Translations under genes and position numbers: made by a program | DNA from: Treponemataceae bacterium | Lineage (GTDB): Bacteria; Spirochaetota; Spirochaetia; Treponematales; Treponemataceae | Length of the DNA: 33,895 nt | NCBI GenBank assembly: GCA_024680915.1 | Contig: JAILBN010000009.1 | Location: 1 to 33,895, forward strand | Direction: 5' to 3' | The notes under the pieces: generated by a model | What the model saw: the letters and a program-made list of their open reading frames with translations, nothing else | Database searches by the model: none | Told to the model about the DNA's origin: nothing | Part shown: positions 1 to 6,097 of the stretch, in pieces | How positions within the stretch are numbered: position 1 is the first letter of the stretch | Layout of the letters: each line of letters opens with the position of its first letter

Positions 1-212
1 CTTTTCTTGAGAAAAAATCAGGTAAGGTGGTTGCTGTTGATACGGATCAGGCTTGTAAAAAGCTGGGCAGCAGCAAGGTCGTGAATATGGTGCTTCTTGG
101 GGCGGCATGCCGTTCGGGACTTATCTCAAAAGAAGAGCTGAAGGGAGCACTCAAGATGCTGGTAAAGCCAGAGTTTTACGAGCTTAACGTCCGTGCAGTG
201 GAGTATTATTGA
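1..212 (+). CDS. iorB: Indolepyruvate:ferredoxin oxidoreductase beta subunit, C-terminal end (partial)
   Basis: The gene runs in from the left edge; the first complete codon is at base 3, so about 69 C-terminal residues are visible. The pattern KVVNMVLLGAACRSGLI followed by a KPEFYELNVRAVEYY tail fits the end of the IOR beta (gamma-type) subunit. In that family the conserved end reads roughly VVN.VLLGAL...(V/P).KF.E.NLKAFE. IOR interconverts arylpyruvates and arylacetyl-CoA with ferredoxin in the cytoplasm, and in some anaerobes it runs reductively to make aromatic amino acids from arylacetates. Neighbouring pheA, DAHP synthase and phenylacetate-CoA ligase genes support an aromatic substrate. 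The stop is followed after one base by the next ATG, so the two are co-transcribed. The gamma subunit of another 2-oxoacid oxidoreductase is the main alternative. Confidence 0.7.
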   Translation, partial: FLEKKSGKVVAVDTDQACKKLGSSKVVNMVLLGAACRSGLISKEELKGALKMLVKPEFYELNVRAVEYY

Positions 213-213
213 T

Positions 214-612
214 ATGACAGATTTAGAAAAAGCCAGAGAATTTTTTGGTGGTGATTTGTATGCCACAAAAATGACTGGAATACAGATTGATGAAATAGGG
301 GAGCATTACGCTTGCTGTTCTTTGGAAATTACAAGAAACCATCAGAACGCTTATGGCGGGGTGATGGGAGGTGTGGTCTTTACTCTGGCTGATTACACTT
401 TCGCAGTATCTTCAAACTTTAATCAGCCAAAAACCGTATCTGTCACAAGCCAGATAAATTTTATTGGTATGGCAAAAGGAAAAAGACTTATCTCCAAATC
501 AACGCTGATAAAAGATGGTCGCTCCACATGTCTTTATGGTATAGATATAAGTGACGAGCTGGGGACAAAAGTCGCTTTCATAACAATTACCGGCATGAAG
601 CTTAATAAATAG
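214..612 (+). CDS. Hotdog-fold thioesterase, PaaI/YdiI-like
   Basis: A 132-residue protein, the usual size for a single hotdog domain. The diagnostic stretch is HQNAYGGVMGGVVFTLADYT, matching the PaaI-family pattern HxNxxGxxxGGxxFTLAD; the Asp near its end is the usual catalytic acid. These enzymes hydrolyse acyl-CoA thioesters, and PaaI itself works on phenylacetyl-CoA derivatives. I take the ATG at 214. An upstream GTG at 193 would overlap the end of iorB by 20 bases, whereas 214 leaves one base between the genes and removes a non-conserved N-terminal extension. Linkage to IOR and to PaaK at 6098 suggests the substrate is an arylacetyl-CoA, with the enzyme recycling CoA. That substrate is inference from context only. 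Confidence 0.8.
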   Translation: MTDLEKAREFFGGDLYATKMTGIQIDEIGEHYACCSLEITRNHQNAYGGVMGGVVFTLADYTFAVSSNFNQPKTVSVTSQINFIGMAKGKRLISKSTLIKDGRSTCLYGIDISDELGTKVAFITITGMKLNK

Positions 613-634
613 CAAAAAACTATATACATTCTCG

Positions 635-1426
635 CTATATAAGCACATTCAGGACAATAGCTCCTGCAAGAATACCCAGGCCAATAAGAGTAAAAACATA
701 ATCACGTAAATGGTGCTTGTAAACTTTAGTGCAGCTTTGTCGTGTCCTGAAATAAAAGCCCCTTAGTTCGGCGGCTTTTGCTGTGAACTCAATCTTTCGC
801 ACCGCACTCATAAGAAGAGGAAAGCAAAGGGGAAGTATCATTCCCAGTTTTTTGAAAGGATTTTTTATTTCAAAGTCAACACCACGGGCTTTCTGACTTT
901 CTATAATCCCGGACATTTCTGAAGAAAAAACAGGAATAAAGCGGATAGCAGAAGTAAAGGTAAAGGCATATTTATATGGAATATGTAGTTCTTTGACCAT
1001 TGTGTTCGAAAGATCATTCAGGTTGATTACAGAAATCAAAACGGAAAGGGGTAAGGTGGCAGCGGTTAGTCTCATAACAAGCAGCAAGCCGTTACGGATT
1101 CCTGTATCAGTGATACCGAAGCTTTTCCCAAGTGGAATAACAATATTGCCAGTCTGGATAACAAGAATCTGAAGCACAAAGAGGAAAATAGACATTTTGA
1201 AAAGACCTCTGAAAATACCAAGAGTTCTTTTAAATAGACCGGAGCCTTTTTTTCCTTCTCCAATAAATCCAAGAAGAACATCAATAACAATTATTCCAAA
1301 CAGATAGAAAAAATTGGAAGTAACGAATGCTGAAGCACAAAGCAATGCCGCCACGAATATCTTTGTAAGCGGATGCATTTTATGAAGAATGGAATCGCCC
1401 TCTAAATAATCTAAAAAGCCTTTCAT
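635..1426 (-). CDS. ecfT: ECF transporter transmembrane scaffold EcfT
   Basis: A 263-residue CbiQ/EcfT family membrane protein. Several hydrophobic segments occupy roughly residues 22-55, 75-95, 110-135 and 240-262. The two cytoplasmic coupling motifs of the family are visible: KARG at about 179-182 and AELRG at about 219-223. These bind grooves in the two ATPases. EcfT joins the substrate-binding S component to the ATPase pair in the inner membrane. It is the last gene of the minus-strand unit S-A-A'-T; its ATG lies one base after the EcfA' stop. It ends 22 bases from the convergent thioesterase gene, with no clear terminator between them. Its dedicated S gene in the same operon makes this a group I-type ECF system. 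Confidence 0.92.
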   Translation of the reverse strand: MKGFLDYLEGDSILHKMHPLTKIFVAALLCASAFVTSNFFYLFGIIVIDVLLGFIGEGKKGSGLFKRTLGIFRGLFKMSIFLFVLQILVIQTGNIVIPLGKSFGITDTGIRNGLLLVMRLTAATLPLSVLISVINLNDLSNTMVKELHIPYKYAFTFTSAIRFIPVFSSEMSGIIESQKARGVDFEIKNPFKKLGMILPLCFPLLMSAVRKIEFTAKAAELRGFYFRTRQSCTKVYKHHLRDYVFTLIGLGILAGAIVLNVLI

Positions 1427-1427
1427 T

Positions 1428-2252
1428 TTATTCTACCGCCTTTTTTAGCTCTTTTATTTTATTTACCATCTCGTCAACAGTAAAAATATCCTTGTATTCA
1501 TCGCCTAAAAGAGAACAGGTTGCCGCAATCTGAGGTTGAAGCAGACGTGCTTTTTGAAGAAGTTCTTTGTCTGAAAGAAGCTCCCGTGTTTTTCCCTGGG
1601 CAAGAATTTCTCCCCGGTTCATTACGATAACGGATTTCGCAAAATCCAGTACTACTTCCATGTCATGGCAAACCATTATTACTGTGGTTCCCTTTTCGTT
1701 CAGTTTTTGGATTCTGCCCATAATCTCCATGCATTCCCGGTAATCAAGACCGGTGGTCGGTTCGTCAAGAATCAGGATTTCTGGATCAAGTGCTATAAGA
1801 CAGGCAAGACAAAGGCGTTGACGCTGCCCCCGGCTCATGTTATAAGGCTCAACTTTCGGGTCAAAGCCGAATTCTTTTATAGTCGCTTGTACTTTCTTTT
1901 CAATCTCCGATTTTTCAAATCCGTTATTCTTAAGGCTGAAAGCAATCTCTTCTTCTACTGTATTGCAGCATATCTGTCGGTCAGGGTTTTGGAACAAAAA
2001 ACCTATATGCTTTGCAAGGTCACTTACTTTTTTACGCCGGGTGTTCTCACCGAGGACAAAAACATCTCCTTCACTTGGTTGTAAAAGACCGTTGCATAGC
2101 TTTGAGAAAGTCGATTTCCCCGCACCATTCGAACCGATGATAGCCCTGAAATCACCTTTTTCGATATTTACATTAAGATTATGAACGTTTGCAGTTTCGT
2201 TGTAAGAAAAAGAGACGTTATGTAATTCAAGGACAGTCATTTCCTCTTTCAT
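1428..2252 (-). CDS. ECF transporter ATPase EcfA' (canonical switch His, altered signature)
   Basis: A 274-residue ABC ATPase. The chosen ATG at 2252 has GGAGG six bases upstream and overlaps the previous stop as ATGA; an ATG at 2270 lies inside the upstream gene and is less likely. Walker A GSNGAGKST is at 40-48, the Q-loop Gln at 88, Walker B LILDE at 160-164, and the switch His in VCHD at 196. The signature reads MSRGQ (139-143) instead of LSGGQ. The C-terminal 60 residues after the nucleotide-binding domain fit the extra dimerisation domain of ECF ATPases. It should form a heterodimer with the product of the upstream gene and power uptake through EcfT. The Arg in the signature matters when paired with the partner's missing switch His (see findings). 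Confidence 0.9.
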   Translation of the reverse strand: MKEEMTVLELHNVSFSYNETANVHNLNVNIEKGDFRAIIGSNGAGKSTFSKLCNGLLQPSEGDVFVLGENTRRKKVSDLAKHIGFLFQNPDRQICCNTVEEEIAFSLKNNGFEKSEIEKKVQATIKEFGFDPKVEPYNMSRGQRQRLCLACLIALDPEILILDEPTTGLDYRECMEIMGRIQKLNEKGTTVIMVCHDMEVVLDFAKSVIVMNRGEILAQGKTRELLSDKELLQKARLLQPQIAATCSLLGDEYKDIFTVDEMVNKIKELKKAVE

Positions 2253-3115
2253 TTCACGCCTCCGATGCATTTCTTCACAAAATCCGCAGCTTCCTGTGTG
2301 TTAAGGCAAATCCTCTCTTCCTTTTTCATTCCAACAGGAGTAAGCCCTTCATCCATCATTTTTCCTGTCAAAGTAAGCACTCTCGGACAGTTTATTCCTG
2401 CCTCCTCCATTTCTTTTTGATGGGTCAGAGTACTTCTTATTTCGCCGTAATGAACAATCTGCCCTTTTTCAAGAACGATCAGCTTTTTTACAAACTCGCA
2501 CAAAAGCATAATTTTTTGTTCTGCAATAATGATTGTTATTCCCTTTTCTTCATTCAACTTTTTAAGGAGCTTGAATATCTGAAGAGAGGAAGCCGGATCA
2601 AGCTCACCTGTAGGTTCATCCAAGACAAGATAATCTGGTTGAAGGGCTAGTATGGCCGCAAATACAACCTTTTGTTTCTGTCCTCCGCTTAAAGTGTTTA
2701 TTTCGCGGTGGCGAAGCTCACTGATATCCAAAGCTTCAAGAGCATTTGTTATGCGGCCTTCTATTTGTTCTGCCGGAATACCAAAGTTCTCAAGGCCAAA
2801 AAGAATTTCGTCCTCTACAAAGTAACTTACAATCTGGCTTTCAATATCCTGAAATACAGAACCGACCTTAAGTGCGAGTTTATCGGGTTTAATTTCAAAA
2901 GTATCCTGACCTTCGATTTTTACTGAGCCGTAAAAATCACCGGTATGATGATGTGGAATGAGTCCGTTCAAACAATTGCAGAAGGTGGTTTTTCCAGCCC
3001 CCGATTCACCGATTATTCCGACAAAATCACCCTTTTGAATTTCAAGTGAAATATTCTCAAGAGCATTTTGTTGGGAATCTGTATACTTAAAAGTCAGTTC
3101 TTGTATTTCAATCAT
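2249..3115 (-). CDS. ECF transporter ATPase EcfA (switch His replaced by Gln)
   Basis: A 288-residue ABC ATPase. The start at 3115 is chosen because AGAGGTG lies just upstream and the protein then begins MIEIQELTFKY, the usual first strand of the fold. The longer in-frame start at 3202 adds 29 residues unlike the family. Walker A GESGAGKTT is at 36-44, the Q-loop Gln at 89, signature LSGGQ at 142-146, and Walker B LVLDE at 163-167. Where the switch His is expected the sequence is IIIAEQK, so Gln200 occupies that position. The first ATPase gene of the ECF unit, it starts 61 bases after the S-component stop and overlaps the next gene by four bases. Pairing with the product of 1428-2252 is expected. 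Confidence 0.9.
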   Translation of the reverse strand: MIEIQELTFKYTDSQQNALENISLEIQKGDFVGIIGESGAGKTTFCNCLNGLIPHHHTGDFYGSVKIEGQDTFEIKPDKLALKVGSVFQDIESQIVSYFVEDEILFGLENFGIPAEQIEGRITNALEALDISELRHREINTLSGGQKQKVVFAAILALQPDYLVLDEPTGELDPASSLQIFKLLKKLNEEKGITIIIAEQKIMLLCEFVKKLIVLEKGQIVHYGEIRSTLTHQKEMEEAGINCPRVLTLTGKMMDEGLTPVGMKKEERICLNTQEAADFVKKCIGGVK

Positions 3116-3176
3116 TTTCACCTCTGTAAAACTTTGCGGCAATAATACTCCTATTCCAGAGTATGCCGAAGTTTCA

Positions 3177-3743
3177 TCATGCCTTTGCTGCTTCACAGAC
3201 AAAGGGTTTTTTAATTGCTTTCATCAAAGGTACGTACAAAAGTGCCACGATAACCGCGTTCAAGGCAGCTGTTCCAAGTACGATAGGCACATAAGCCGCC
3301 ATTGCACTTGGGTCGGATTGGATTACGACAAAAAGCAAGACTGTGAAAAGTCCGCCTGAGACTACGGTGCTTATGAATGTATTTACAGCAGCAAGGCCAA
3401 TTTCCATTGGTCTGTTTTTTGCTGGAATCAATATCAAAAGTCCCATACAAAGGGCTCCAGCAAACTCAGAAGCAAAATTGAGTCCGGCAGTTCCTGGAAA
3501 AAACTGACAGATAGCTCCAGCCAGAATTCCAACTATAAGGCTATACCAAAGCTTTGGACGAAGAAGTACGATAACCAGACAATACATCGCGATAATGAAA
3601 TTCGGTTTCATCCCAAATAAATTGATGAAAGTTCCCACAAAGAACTTTAATACTGCACCTGCTGCAAGAAGGACTGCTGTAAGTAGAAGATCACGAAGTT
3701 GAAGTCCTTTTTTTTCTTTCTGTACAATTTCTCTCTTTTCCAT
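3177..3743 (-). CDS. ECF transporter S component, possibly tryptophan/aromatic (TrpP-like)
   Basis: A 188-residue integral membrane protein with about six hydrophobic segments after a charged N-terminus. The ATG at 3743 has AGGAG seven bases upstream; the open frame continues upstream but that part covers the promoter and operators. The motif FGMKPNFIIAM (43-53), followed by a hydrophobic segment and QFFPGTAG, resembles my recollection of the tryptophan transporter TrpP family. This is not a confirmed hit. S components give substrate specificity to the shared EcfAA'T module and are usually this size. The operon diverges from a phenylalanine-attenuated pheA unit and shares operator-like dyads with paaK, which also points to an aromatic substrate. 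Family membership (ECF S component) is firm; tryptophan as substrate is inference. Confidence 0.72.
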   Translation of the reverse strand: MEKREIVQKEKKGLQLRDLLLTAVLLAAGAVLKFFVGTFINLFGMKPNFIIAMYCLVIVLLRPKLWYSLIVGILAGAICQFFPGTAGLNFASEFAGALCMGLLILIPAKNRPMEIGLAAVNTFISTVVSGGLFTVLLFVVIQSDPSAMAAYVPIVLGTAALNAVIVALLYVPLMKAIKKPFVCEAAKA

Positions 3744-3786
3744 AGTATTACTCCTAGTACTTTGAATGTTCTGAGTTATTCCTGGC

Positions 3787-3904
3787 GATTCTGTTAATAG
3801 AAACGCAACGTTACTACGGATAGTAACATATAGAGTTGTTACTGTCAATAGAAACACGAAAAAAAATTAGAAAAAATCATTCTTTTGTTTCTATTGACAA
3901 AATC
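3787..3904. promoter_or_regulatory. Cluster of four 18-bp dyads in the ecf/pheA divergent control region
   Basis: Four copies of a dyad with consensus GWTWCT-N6-AGWAWC lie here: 3787-3804 (GATTCTGTTAATAGAAAC), 3810-3827 (GTTACTACGGATAGTAAC), 3838-3855 (GTTACTGTCAATAGAAAC) and 3887-3904 (GTTTCTATTGACAAAATC, one mismatch). The second covers the -10 box and the third the -35 box of the ECF promoter; the fourth covers a -35 box facing pheA. Two further copies flank the paaK promoter at 6001-6059. The 6+6+6 layout is like that of TyrR boxes and TrpR operators, but the half-site differs from both. A repressor sensing an aromatic amino acid is the simplest reading. Confidence 0.65.
3820..3848 (-). 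promoter_or_regulatory. Promoter of the ECF transporter operon
   Basis: On the minus strand TTGACA (3848-3843) is followed after 17 bases by TACTAT (3825-3820). Transcription would start near 3813, giving a leader of about 70 bases before the ATG at 3743. Both boxes are embedded in the 18-bp dyads described for this region. Confidence 0.7.
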
Positions 3905-3936
3905 CTATTGACGCGATAATTACAAGTCGCTATTAT
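3894..3936 (+). promoter_or_regulatory. Overlapping promoters for the leader peptide and pheA unit
   Basis: Two phased promoters can be read. TTGACA (3894-3899), 17 bases, TAATTA (3917-3922) would start near 3929. TTGACG (3908-3913), 17 bases, TATTAT (3931-3936) would start at about 3943, at the leader ATG itself. The first has its -35 inside an 18-bp dyad. Both read into the leader peptide and attenuator. Confidence 0.6.
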
Positions 3937-3943
3937 TCACTCA

Positions 3944-4036
3944 ATGATTTTTGCATATTCTTTTTTTACATTTGCTTTCTTTTCATTTTTTGCCTTTTAC
4001 TTTTGGGGCAAGGGACGAATTTTTCTGAAAGCGTAG
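3944..4036 (+). CDS. Phenylalanine-rich leader peptide of the pheA attenuator
   Basis: A 30-codon open frame, ATG at 3944 and TAG at 4034-4036, translating as MIFAYSFFTFAFFSFFAFYF, then WGKGRIFLKA. Eleven of 30 residues are Phe, ten of them in the first 20, with two Tyr and one Trp. This is what a ribosome-sensing leader for a Phe biosynthetic operon looks like (compare E. coli PheL). Its stop codon falls inside a segment that can pair with the 5' arm of the terminator at 4062-4098. No Shine-Dalgarno sequence precedes it; the -10 box TATTAT ends seven bases before the ATG, so it may be read from a leaderless or very short-leader transcript. The peptide probably has no function once made. Confidence 0.85.
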   Translation: MIFAYSFFTFAFFSFFAFYFWGKGRIFLKA

Positions 4037-4098
4037 AATGTAAGAAATGCGGCTTATAAAGAGCGGTTCTATCCTTTCGGATAGGACCGTTTTTTTTT
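4028..4098 (+). terminator. Attenuator: antiterminator segment and intrinsic terminator upstream of pheA
   Basis: The terminator stem is CGGTTCTATCC (4064-4074) with GGATAGGACCG (4079-4089), loop TTTC, one G-U pair, then nine T (4090-4098). An alternative pairing is visible: 4028-4038 (AAAGCGTAGAA) with 4067-4077 (TTCTATCCTTT), nine Watson-Crick pairs, one G-U and one mismatch. That would destroy the terminator's 5' arm. The leader stop codon at 4034-4036 lies in 4028-4038. A ribosome finishing the leader therefore masks the antiterminator, while one stalled on Phe codons leaves it free. pheA begins 60 bases after the T run. Confidence 0.85.
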
Positions 4099-4158
4099 GC
4101 TGTCATGCTTATTTGCTCGATTTCTTGCTGACAAGATAAGAGATAAGAGGAGTTTCAT

Positions 4159-4962
4159 ATGAAAATAGCCTATAGTGGAATTGAAGGAGCATTCGCGAAT
4201 ATTGCCGCAAAAAGGGTTTTTCCTAATGATAAGTTGATTTCTTTCCCGGACTTTCGTTCTGCTTATGAAGCCGTTGAAGTGGGCGAATGCGATTACGCTG
4301 TTCTTCCTATAGAAAATAGTTATGCAGGGGAAGTAGGGCAGGTTACAGATCTGATGTTTCAGGGTTCGCTTTGGGTAAACAGTGTTTATACCCTTAATGT
4401 GGTCCAGAACCTTCTGGGAGTGAAAGGTGCTTCCTTGGAAAACATAAAAAAGGTAATCAGTCATCCCCAGGCATTGGAGCAGAGTGCAGATTTTATACAG
4501 AGATATGGTTTTAAGACGGAGGAGGCTATGAATACGGCCCGGGCGGCTAAGCAGGTTTCGGAAATGGGGGATATTACTACTGCTGCAATCGCCAGTGAAG
4601 AAACAGCTTCTTTGTATGGTCTGGAAATTCTTGCTTCTGGAATCAATGGTAAACAGGATAATTCCACACGTTTTGCCATTCTTTCTAAGAATGAAGAGAG
4701 TCTGGGCTTATCAGACGACAGGACCTTCATTCTTATGTTTGCGGTGAAGAATGAGGCCGGAGCTCTTGTTAAGGTCCTGAATAAACTGGGTGAGTTCGGT
4801 TTCAATATGAGCGTAATCCACAGCCGGCCTTTGAAGGGCTTGGCATGGACATATTATTTCTATGTGGAAGCAGAAGGTGAATACGGAACACCTGCTTGTG
4901 AGCAGATGCTTTTGGAAATGAAATATAGATGTGACAAACTAAAGGTTTTAGGGAGGTTCTAG
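4159..4962 (+). CDS. pheA: Prephenate dehydratase with C-terminal ACT domain
   Basis: A 267-residue monofunctional enzyme that decarboxylates and dehydrates prephenate to phenylpyruvate, the committed step to phenylalanine. The N-terminal catalytic part begins MKIAYSGIEGAFA and carries IENS (51-54) and the TRF motif (170-172), whose Thr is essential in the family. The ACT regulatory domain (about 190-265) has EAGALVKVLNKL and HSRP (221-224), where most homologues have ESRP. The domain normally gives feedback inhibition by Phe, and the Glu-to-His change could alter it. No chorismate mutase domain is present. GAGGAG precedes the ATG. Expression is probably set by the attenuator just upstream. 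The DAHP synthase gene follows after one base, so one transcript supplies the entry and branch steps. Confidence 0.95.
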   Translation: MKIAYSGIEGAFANIAAKRVFPNDKLISFPDFRSAYEAVEVGECDYAVLPIENSYAGEVGQVTDLMFQGSLWVNSVYTLNVVQNLLGVKGASLENIKKVISHPQALEQSADFIQRYGFKTEEAMNTARAAKQVSEMGDITTAAIASEETASLYGLEILASGINGKQDNSTRFAILSKNEESLGLSDDRTFILMFAVKNEAGALVKVLNKLGEFGFNMSVIHSRPLKGLAWTYYFYVEAEGEYGTPACEQMLLEMKYRCDKLKVLGRF

Positions 4963-4963
4963 G

Positions 4964-5992
4964 ATGAATATGGAATTCGAAAGACGGTTGGCAATTCCTG
5001 CAGAGGTGAAGGAGCAATTTCCACTTACAGGTAAAGTAAGCAAAATAGTTGAAGAAAAAAGAGCGGAGCTTAAAGCAGTTTTTGAAGGTCGGCAGGACAA
5101 GCTTCTCCTTATAATAGGACCTTGTTCCGCTGACAGGGAGGATGCCGTGCTTGACTATATGAACAGGCTGGCTCCTATTCAGGAAAAAGTCCGCGATAAA
5201 ATCCTCATGGTACCAAGAATCTATACGAACAAACCCCGTACGACAGGAGAAGGCTATAAAGGAATGCTCCATCAGCCTGATCCTAACGCAAAACCAGATT
5301 TATACAAGGGAATTGTAGCCTGCCGCCATATGCACATGAGGGCAGTGGCGGAAACGGGATTTATTTTTGCGGATGAGATGCTTTATCCAGAAAATTACCA
5401 GTATCTTGATGATATTCTGGGCTATGTGGCCGTAGGAGCCCGATCTGTAGAGGACCAGCAGCACAGACTTACAGCAAGCGGAATAGAAGTTCCAGTAGGA
5501 ATGAAAAACCCCACCAGTGGTGACTATGCCGTTATGATGAATGCTATTCTTGCAGCACAACATCCTCATACCTTCATTTACCGGGGCTGGGAAGTCCATT
5601 CCGAAGGAAACAAGCATTGTCATGCGATACTCCGGGGCTCAACCAACAAGCACGGAAATAATCAGCAGAATTACCATTATGAGGATTTAATAAGATTATG
5701 TGATGCCTATGATGAGATGGAATTGAAAAACCCCGCAGTGATTATTGATACGAATCATTCCAATTCAAAGAAGAATCCTTTTGAGCAGCCTCGTATTGTC
5801 ATGGATGTGCTAAATTCCTGCCGTCACAATGAGCGGATAAATAAGCTTGTGAAAGGCTTTATGATTGAAAGTTATATTGAGGATGGATGTCAGAAGACGG
5901 ATGGAAATATATATGGAAAGTCTATAACAGATCCATGTCTTGGTTGGGAAAAAACCGAAAAATTGATTTATGATATAGCAGAAAAATGTTAA
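4964..5992 (+). CDS. 3-deoxy-7-phosphoheptulonate (DAHP) synthase, class I (AroF/AroG/AroH type)
   Basis: A 342-residue enzyme condensing phosphoenolpyruvate with erythrose 4-phosphate, the first step of the shikimate pathway. Length and N-terminus fit the E. coli-type class I-alpha family. Seen are IGPCSAD (51-57; the Cys is a metal ligand), KPRTT (90-94), DEMLYPENYQYLDD, GARSVEDQQHR, GMKNPTSGD, and the C-terminal DTNHSNSKKNPFEQ. A GGGAGG precedes the ATG, and it starts one base after pheA. Placement behind pheA under the Phe attenuator suggests it is the Phe-responsive isozyme, although allosteric specificity cannot be read from sequence alone. A paaK-directed promoter and operators begin right after its stop. 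Confidence 0.95.
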   Translation: MNMEFERRLAIPAEVKEQFPLTGKVSKIVEEKRAELKAVFEGRQDKLLLIIGPCSADREDAVLDYMNRLAPIQEKVRDKILMVPRIYTNKPRTTGEGYKGMLHQPDPNAKPDLYKGIVACRHMHMRAVAETGFIFADEMLYPENYQYLDDILGYVAVGARSVEDQQHRLTASGIEVPVGMKNPTSGDYAVMMNAILAAQHPHTFIYRGWEVHSEGNKHCHAILRGSTNKHGNNQQNYHYEDLIRLCDAYDEMELKNPAVIIDTNHSNSKKNPFEQPRIVMDVLNSCRHNERINKLVKGFMIESYIEDGCQKTDGNIYGKSITDPCLGWEKTEKLIYDIAEKC

Positions 5993-6000
5993 AAAAAAGC

Positions 6001-6059
6001 GATTCTATAAAAAGAAACAGTTGACAAGGTTCTCTCGTGTTGTTACTATATATAGTATC
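6001..6059 (+). promoter_or_regulatory. paaK promoter with two 18-bp dyads
   Basis: TTGACA (6021-6026), 17 bases, TACTAT (6044-6049). The dyad GTTACTATATATAGTATC (6042-6059) covers the -10 box and contains the perfect palindrome TACTATATATAGTA. A second dyad, GATTCTATAAAAAGAAAC (6001-6018), lies just upstream of the -35 box. Both fit GWTWCT-N6-AGWAWC, as do the sites at 3787-3904, and the -10 overlap is at the same position as in the ECF promoter. This suggests a common repressor. Confidence 0.7.
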
Positions 6060-6097
6060 AATGTGAGAGGACAACTTTTGTCTTCCTGGAGGATTTT

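Noticed and set aside
1665-2084. A 139-codon plus-strand open frame opposite the EcfA' gene
   Set aside because: It is antisense to a well-supported ATPase with conserved motifs, has no ribosome-binding site and no recognisable features.
3744-4158. A T-box or other riboswitch before pheA
   Set aside because: No T-box core sequence or complex stem set is seen. The Phe-rich leader frame and the simple antiterminator/terminator pair explain the region better.
3810-6059. Assigning the dyads to TrpR or TyrR by name
   Set aside because: The half-site GTTACT/GATTCT differs from the E. coli TrpR (GTACTA type) and TyrR (TGTAAA) half-sites, and no regulator gene is in the window.
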